Origin: Paenibacillus sacheonensis | Lineage (GTDB): Bacteria > Bacillota > Bacilli > Paenibacillales > Paenibacillaceae | Assembly (NCBI RefSeq): GCF_009909195.1 | Contig: NZ_JAAAMU010000022.1 | Location: 1-64,000 of the forward strand | Length of the DNA: 64,000 nt | Direction of reading: 5' to 3' | In this document: positions 60,823 through 64,000 of the stretch, one piece after another | How the letters are laid out: each line of letters opens with the position of its first letter | How positions within the stretch are numbered: position 1 is the first letter of the stretch | Made by a program: the position numbers and the translations under genes | The notes under the pieces: generated by a model | Told to the model about the DNA's origin: nothing | The model's database searches: none | What the model saw: only the letters and a program-made list of their open reading frames with translations

Positions 60823-61589
60823 AAGCCGATCCCTCCATTGACGTGCAGCTCGGTGCCAGTCACTTGGCTCGATTCATCGGACAATAAGAAGACCGCTCCG
60901 TACGCGATATCTTCAGGGGTTTGCATGCGGCCGGAAGGGATAACCGATGCCGCCTTCTTCTGCAAATCGTCTGGACTTATGCCCATGTCCTGATGAAGCT
61001 CAATTTCTCCTTCAGAGGCAACCCAACCGACGGTAACCCAGTTCGAACGAATATGGCTGCTTCCGTAATGGCCTGCGATGTGGCGGTTTAAGGTGCGCAT
61101 GGCTCCTTTGGAACACGCGTAAGCGGCTAATTCTTTCCCGCCTTTGTAGCCGTTCGTCGAGCCGATATGGACGATGGAACCTCCTCCGCTTTCCAGCATC
61201 GCTTGAATCGCGTACATGGAACAGAAGAATGAGCCTTTCATATTGACGGCAAAAATCGCATCAAACATTTCCTCGGACGTATCCACCATCGAGCCTCTTG
61301 GGAAAATGCCGGCGTTGTTTACAAGACCGTCGACTCTGCCGAACCTGTTGACCGTTTCATCGATCAACTGCTTGCATGCCGCTTCCCGGCTGATGTCCCC
61401 TTTGACAAACAACGCCTCTGCGCCGTGGACATCCATGATCTCCCGTACGACTTTGGCACCGTCCCGTTCATTCCTTCCCCCCACCACGACCGAAGCCCCC
61501 TCTTGGGCGCACATCAAAGCGATCCCCTTGCCGATCCCCTTCGTTCCGCCCGTTATGACAATCACTTTGCCATTAAGCCGGCCTCCCAT
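60819..61589 (-). CDS. Second SDR-family oxidoreductase in the sugar-acid operon
   Basis: 256 residues. Motifs: VIVITGGTKGIGKGIALMC, VDGLVNNAGIFPRGS, and the catalytic Ser and Lys in HIGSTNGYKGG and AYACSKGAMRTLN (Tyr-x-x-x-Lys). The C-terminus has SSQVTGTELHVNGGIGL, the normal end of glucose/gluconate-dehydrogenase-like SDRs. Likely a sugar or gluconate dehydrogenase. GGAGGG precedes the ATG. Its stop overlaps the start of the metallo-beta-lactamase-fold gene by 4 bases. Confidence 0.9.
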   Translation of the reverse strand: MGGRLNGKVIVITGGTKGIGKGIALMCAQEGASVVVGGRNERDGAKVVREIMDVHGAEALFVKGDISREAACKQLIDETVNRFGRVDGLVNNAGIFPRGSMVDTSEEMFDAIFAVNMKGSFFCSMYAIQAMLESGGGSIVHIGSTNGYKGGKELAAYACSKGAMRTLNRHIAGHYGSSHIRSNWVTVGWVASEGEIELHQDMGISPDDLQKKAASVIPSGRMQTPEDIAYGAVFLLSDESSQVTGTELHVNGGIGL

Positions 61590-61630
61590 GTCGATCCCTC
61601 CTTACCGTGCATTCTAGTTCTGTCAATCCA

Positions 61631-62800
61631 CTATCCTCGAAGTTCCGATATGGATACCCAGCGCCCTGTCCGAGCTGATTTCTCAACGGCTTCCAGCACC
61701 ATTTGATTGTTATGGCCGTCCTCGAAATTAGGCGTCGGATTTGTGCCGCTCGCAATGCCGTTCATCAATTCAGCGAACAGATTGATAAATGTATGCTCAT
61801 AGCCGATGATATGGGCAGGCGGCCAATACGCGCCCGCATAGGGATGAATGTCCTCTTGGCAATTAATGGAGCGGAATCCTTGCGAACCAATCTCATCTTC
61901 CGCCGAATAATATTCCAGCGTGTTCATCTGCTCCATATCCCACCGGATCGAGCCTTTCGTACCGTTGATCTCGAAGCGGTTTCCGTTGCGGTTGCCGCCG
62001 GCAAAACGCGTAGCCTCAAATACTCCGACAGCCCCGTTTTCGAAGCGGGCCATAAATATGGACGCATCGTCTACGTCGACTTTGCCGAGTTCTCCTCCCT
62101 TCACGCTGGCGCTTAAGCCGCCGCTCATTTCTCCGATCGGACGTTCCTTGATGAAGGTTTCCATCATGCCGTTCACTTCCTTGAACTCGCCTACCAGAAA
62201 CCGGGCAAGATCAAGCGAATGGGCGGCAAGGTCCCCAAGCGCGCCAGAACCGCAAACTTCTTTTTTCAAACGCCACACGAGCGGGAAGTTCGGGTCTATG
62301 ATCCAGTCTTGCAAGTAATTCGCCCTAATGTGATAGATGCTGCCTAGTTTTCCTTCATCGATCAGCTTCTTCGCATATTGAATGGCCGGTACAAAGCGGT
62401 AATTATGGCAAATCATATGAATGACTCCGGCTTTGTTAACCGCCTCCAGCATTTCTTTGGCTTCCTCCACGCTCATCGCAAGCGGCTTCTCGCAGAGGAT
62501 ATGCTTGCCGGCCTTAGCAGCGGCTATGGCAATTTCCGCATGGGCATTATTCGGGGCGCCGATATCGATCAAATCAATATCGTCTCGTTCGATCAGCTTG
62601 CGCCAGTCGGTTTCGTACGATGCCCAACCCAGCTTCTGAGCCGCCGCCTTCACGCCTTCCTCGTCTCGTCCGCAAATCGCCTGCATCACCGGAACGCCAT
62701 CGCAGTCGAAAAAGAACGGCACGTCCCTGTAGGCGTGGGAATGAGCCTTGCCCATGAATTTATAGCCAATCATGCCGATCCGGATTTGTTTTTTGCTCAT
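61631..62800 (-). CDS. Gfo/Idh/MocA-family sugar oxidoreductase
   Basis: About 389 residues. N-terminus IRIGMIGYKFMGKAHSHAYR (Gly-x-x-Gly-x-x-Gly-x-Ala loop), then HILCEKPLAMSVEEAKEML with the EKP motif (catalytic Lys), and a C-terminal beta-sheet domain with NRFEINGTKGSIRWDMEQMN. These enzymes oxidise sugars or inositols at a secondary alcohol with NAD(P). The start is taken at the ATG at 62800 because AGGAGG precedes it; it overlaps the end of the dehydrogenase gene by 4 bases. Second gene of the visible operon. Confidence 0.9.
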   Translation of the reverse strand: MSKKQIRIGMIGYKFMGKAHSHAYRDVPFFFDCDGVPVMQAICGRDEEGVKAAAQKLGWASYETDWRKLIERDDIDLIDIGAPNNAHAEIAIAAAKAGKHILCEKPLAMSVEEAKEMLEAVNKAGVIHMICHNYRFVPAIQYAKKLIDEGKLGSIYHIRANYLQDWIIDPNFPLVWRLKKEVCGSGALGDLAAHSLDLARFLVGEFKEVNGMMETFIKERPIGEMSGGLSASVKGGELGKVDVDDASIFMARFENGAVGVFEATRFAGGNRNGNRFEINGTKGSIRWDMEQMNTLEYYSAEDEIGSQGFRSINCQEDIHPYAGAYWPPAHIIGYEHTFINLFAELMNGIASGTNPTPNFEDGHNNQMVLEAVEKSARTGRWVSISELRG

Positions 62801-63960
62801 CGTTCGATCTCCTCCTTGATTTTCATCGTAATCGAAGTCCACTGGGCTTGGGGAACCACATCAACGACTGCTTTAATGGTCATTTTGCCAAAATCGATAG
62901 CCGGTACATCCTCGATGTCCAATCGGTTCGTTTGGAGAAGGCCCAGCATGCCGGGATAATGGCTCTCGATGGCGCGAAGGCGATCGATGGCGGTCGTAAA
63001 ATCGTCATACGACGCATTGACGGAGCCGATGATGCATTTATTTTTCATGACCATTTCCTGATACGTCAAATCGCTTGGCAAATCCAGTCGGCCGCTGCCG
63101 GGCGTAACGCCGAGAAGCGCGAGAATTCCATTATGGTTCAATAAGGGAATCGCCTCGAAGCCGAGAGGCGCGTATCCGCTGCATTCCCAGATCATGTCGA
63201 ACTTTTTGCCTAATTGTTTCGCGTATGCGGTTATGCCGGACAAGAATGTTTCTTGTTCGGAGGATACAGCTTCCTGGTAAATGGCACCGACGGAGCGGAT
63301 GATAGCCGCGTTCATGCTTACAGCGTCCGATTTGGACCAAACGTACGTGTCGAGGCCGAGAACTCTGCAGGTCATCGCCGCCAAAATGCCCAAAGGCCCG
63401 GAGCCTGTAACAAGCACCGTCCGAGGCTGCCATATCATTCGCTGCTGAATCTGCAACGTTTGGGTATATACTTTTTCCACGATGCTTTGCGGTTCGATTA
63501 ATACCCCATACGGCAAGCACTCGTCAGGAACTTTAACGACATATTTCGCATTCTCTACGACATACTCGCACAGATACCCGTCTGCACGATTTATGCCCCG
63601 TTCCACATAACGGCCGGTTTGGCAAAAGTCCTGCTGTCCGTTGCGGCAATTAACGCAATCTTCTTCGCCGCACGGTCTTCTTACGAGGGACGTAACAAGA
63701 TCGCCGCAGGTTAGTCCGGACTTGGATCCGGCTCTCGTAACGACGCCTAACAGCTCGTGACCGATCACCATTTCAAATTTGCCTTCGGGGTATTTAGCAT
63801 AGTTGTCTACGATGATTTCCCGGTCCGTTCCGTCTAGTCCGACGCATAACACCTGAATCAATACGTCCTCCGGGCTGGTCAATTCCGGTTTCGGAATATT
63901 CACGAGCGATACTGTCGCCTGACTCTCTCCGCCGCTGATTGTGATCGCTTTCAAAATCAT
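62797..63960 (-). CDS. Glucose 1-dehydrogenase-like MDR enzyme
   Basis: 387 residues, a zinc-type medium-chain dehydrogenase. Features: VIGHELLGVVTRAG (zinc-ligand His-Glu), the structural-zinc-like Cys cluster CGEEDCVNCRNGQQDFCQTG, YGVLIEPQSIVEKVY, and the nucleotide loop VLVTGSGPLGILAAMTCRVLG. The pattern is that of the glucose dehydrogenases of archaea and bacilli, which oxidise aldoses to lactones with NAD(P). AAGGAG stands at good spacing before the ATG at 63960. It is the first complete gene of the operon running to 57109, and the operon probably begins outside the window. Confidence 0.88.
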   Translation of the reverse strand: MILKAITISGGESQATVSLVNIPKPELTSPEDVLIQVLCVGLDGTDREIIVDNYAKYPEGKFEMVIGHELLGVVTRAGSKSGLTCGDLVTSLVRRPCGEEDCVNCRNGQQDFCQTGRYVERGINRADGYLCEYVVENAKYVVKVPDECLPYGVLIEPQSIVEKVYTQTLQIQQRMIWQPRTVLVTGSGPLGILAAMTCRVLGLDTYVWSKSDAVSMNAAIIRSVGAIYQEAVSSEQETFLSGITAYAKQLGKKFDMIWECSGYAPLGFEAIPLLNHNGILALLGVTPGSGRLDLPSDLTYQEMVMKNKCIIGSVNASYDDFTTAIDRLRAIESHYPGMLGLLQTNRLDIEDVPAIDFGKMTIKAVVDVVPQAQWTSITMKIKEEIER

Positions 63961-63966
63961 CGCTCC

Positions 63967-64000
63967 TTAGCCGAATATTCTGAAATTTTCTTTCGGATGA
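63967..64000 (-). CDS. 3' end of an upstream CDS in the same operon
   Basis: The frame ending at TAA 63967 reads HPKENFRIFG; the stop overlaps the ribosome binding site of the next gene, as in tight operons. Too short to name. Confidence 0.3.
   Translation of the reverse strand, partial: HPKENFRIFG

Overview
The window looks like the chromosome of a soil or plant-associated member of the Paenibacillaceae (Paenibacillus/Cohnella type). The reasons are the strong GGAGG-type ribosome binding sites, the YesM/YesN-type two-component systems beside sugar ABC transporters, cre-like sites, secreted multidomain glycoside hydrolases, a proline-rich small protein of Bacillales type, and two families of hairpin repeats between genes. 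No rRNA, tRNA, CRISPR array or intact mobile element was seen. Nearly all genes lie on the minus strand.

Layout: 1-9.5 kb holds the start of a probable transposase, a LURP-one/scramblase-like protein, an erythromycin-esterase-like enzyme, a response regulator/histidine kinase/PepSY-lipoprotein operon, a frameshifted OatA-like acyltransferase, a VOC protein and an AraC regulator. 9.5-12.3 kb holds an IS110 remnant, an alpha/beta hydrolase and a membrane protein. 12.4-18.6 kb is a sugar uptake locus (two permeases, binding lipoprotein, AraC-type response regulator, YesM-type kinase). 19-25.1 kb holds a 57-aa gene, msrB, a heterodimeric ABC exporter and msrA. 25.5-30 kb holds a secreted GH5-like enzyme whose signal peptide is out of frame, a YkvA-type protein and an NlpC/P60 endopeptidase. 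30.3-33.4 kb is a four-gene operon (metallo-beta-lactamase fold, amidohydrolase, Rieske protein, aldo/keto reductase). 34.4-41.7 kb is a second sugar locus of the same design plus a small P-loop kinase-like protein. 42-52.5 kb carries redox and stress genes with their regulators: azoreductase/HxlR, quinone oxidoreductase, a Gal80-like oxidoreductase with a TetR regulator, a luciferase-like monooxygenase with a MarR regulator, a GNAT protein, and a cupin/SDR pair. 53-55.5 kb is a secreted agarase-like enzyme, followed by a YetF-like membrane protein. 57.1-64 kb is a tight operon built around a YjhG-type sugar-acid dehydratase.

Together the genes suggest a saprophyte that cuts external polysaccharides with secreted enzymes, imports oligosaccharides through kinase-controlled ABC systems under probable CcpA control, and oxidises some sugars without phosphorylation (dehydrogenase, possible lactonase, sugar-acid dehydratase). 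The most useful observations are: a TetR-type operator pair placed exactly in a promoter; a MarR palindrome pair; two genes broken by single-base frameshifts near their 5' ends; two multi-copy hairpin repeat families; a 23-bp perfect hairpin; and two operons of uncertain substrate. I found no clear defence system, prophage or biosynthetic cluster.
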